Positions 13,575-14,205 of a stretch of DNA of 14,205 bases are shown piece after piece (position 1 is the first letter of the stretch; the number at the start of each line of letters is the position of its first letter). Below the pieces are notes generated by a model, which did no database searches, had not been told where the DNA came from, and saw nothing but the letters and a program-made list of their open reading frames with translations. Both the position numbers and the translations under genes were made by a program. Location of the stretch: assembly GCA_003141795.1 (NCBI GenBank), contig PLNO01000366.1:8008-22212 (forward strand), given 5' to 3'. This DNA comes from Spirochaetaceae bacterium (GTDB taxonomy: Bacteria > Spirochaetota > Spirochaetia > SZUA-6 > Fen-1364).

Positions 13575-14205
13575 TGCTCTGTTGCTTTTTCTTTTCCAGG
13601 CGGGTGATGGCGTCCCTCCGCACAGCGTCCGCCCGAACGATGCAGTTCTGTATCCCGAGAAGCTCGAGCTTGATGCTCCGCGCCGTCCCTCCGCGGTCGC
13701 GCACTGCCCTCATCTGGAACAGGGAATTGAGGCCCTCCATGCGGCGATGCAACGGTTGAAGTTGACGCAGCTGCCAGTCGAGGAAATCGCAGAGCTGCTC
13801 CTCGTTCATCGCCTGGATCCGGCGATACCCCGGGCCTTCCGCCTGGGTGATCTCGGCGAACACGGCCTGCAATTCGCGCATCTCCGAAACGAATCCCAGG
13901 AAATTGATTGATTCGGTTTTGACCTCGGCGGTGGGGGACGGGCGGTACTCGACATCGTAGAACCGATCGTCGAGCCTGCTCTGGGTCTTCTGGAACCAGC
14001 GCATGACCCGCTGGAAGAAACCGAGCCGCCGCTTCTGGATGCCGTGCTCGTTTTCGACGAGGACCGCCTGGCAGTACCCGATGTCCTGTTCCGATGTGCT
14101 GAGGCTGCGGACGGCGTCCAGAAGCTCGCTCTTGCGAACGACGGAGTCATTCGGGCCCGATGTCTCTGGCCGAGGGATCGCCAGAGACGCAAGGAGCTCC
14201 TCCCT
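13570..14205 (-). CDS. Unrecognised hydrophilic protein, C-terminal 211 residues (5' end beyond right edge)
   Basis: The frame is open from the right edge to TAA at 13570-13572, and no in-frame start exists upstream of an ATG at 14004. That ATG is probably internal, since the 67 codons before it read as ordinary protein (VVRKSELLDAVRSL, YCQAVLVENEHGIQKRRLGFFQRV). The visible part is highly charged, rich in Glu, Arg and Gln, without membrane segments, and probably mostly helical. Examples are INFLGFVSEMRELQAVFAEI and EEQLCDFLDWQLRQLQPLHRRM. It ends in a basic tail (EKKKQQSR). I do not recognise a family. It converges with the PDZ gene; only 16 bases separate the two stops. Confidence 0.7.
   Translation of the reverse strand, partial: REELLASLAIPRPETSGPNDSVVRKSELLDAVRSLSTSEQDIGYCQAVLVENEHGIQKRRLGFFQRVMRWFQKTQSRLDDRFYDVEYRPSPTAEVKTESINFLGFVSEMRELQAVFAEITQAEGPGYRRIQAMNEEQLCDFLDWQLRQLQPLHRRMEGLNSLFQMRAVRDRGGTARSIKLELLGIQNCIVRADAVRRDAITRLEKKKQQSR

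Noticed and set aside
1..14205. Mobile elements, CRISPR arrays, tRNA or rRNA genes
   Set aside because: No transposase, integrase, regular repeat-spacer pattern or tRNA cloverleaf was seen on either strand.

Overview
The window looks like chromosomal DNA from a GC-rich, free-living or gut-associated bacterium, most likely a spirochaete (Spirochaetota). The strongest clue is the sugar-binding lipoprotein-like SBP, whose signal peptide runs into an AAGGKE-type mature start, as is common in Treponema/Spirochaeta binding proteins. The pairing of a YesM/YesN two-component system with a carbohydrate ABC importer lacking its own ATPase fits too. This is inference from gene style; there is no rRNA or marker gene here.

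Region 1 (1-3346, all minus strand, read right to left): a secreted two-domain rhodanese; a polytopic flippase-like (YbhN/UPF0104, LPG-synthase TM type) protein joined in frame to a C_GCAxxG_C_C cysteine-motif domain; a TIGR04283-type family 2 glycosyltransferase; and the N-terminal 104 codons of a TIGR04282/DUF2064 (CofC-like) transferase that leaves the window at base 1. The genes are tightly packed and mostly overlapping. The two transferases belong to the families named for co-occurrence with a radical-SAM/selenodomain protein (ArsS, arsenosugar-type chemistry), so this is probably part of a thiol/metalloid or glycolipid-modifying locus continuing to the left.

Region 2 (3347-3761): a 415-base gene-free stretch. 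It holds a good minus-strand sigma-70 type promoter (3611-3639) and a roughly 258-nt rhodanese leader with a short hairpin and a long-range helix. This is the best candidate for an undescribed regulatory RNA.

Region 3 (3762-9311, minus strand): a carbohydrate-uptake operon in the order SBP, MalF-type permease, MalG-type permease, cytoplasmic (alpha/alpha)6 glycosidase-like protein. Two stem-loops sit between the SBP and the first permease. No ATPase gene is present, so a shared MsiK/UgpC-type ATPase elsewhere is expected.

Region 4 (9312-9599): divergent control region. Region 5 (9600-13049, plus strand): an AraC-type YesN response regulator (TTG start) followed 6 nt later by a YesM sensor kinase. 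These almost certainly sense a saccharide outside the cell and switch on the divergent uptake operon. Region 6 (13036-14205): TTAA-type repeats with 10-11 bp phasing (Pho-box-like) at the end of the kinase gene, a small exported single-PDZ protein (plus), a hairpin between convergent genes, and the 3' part of an unrecognised minus-strand gene running off the right edge.

No mobile elements, CRISPR arrays, tRNAs or rRNAs were seen.
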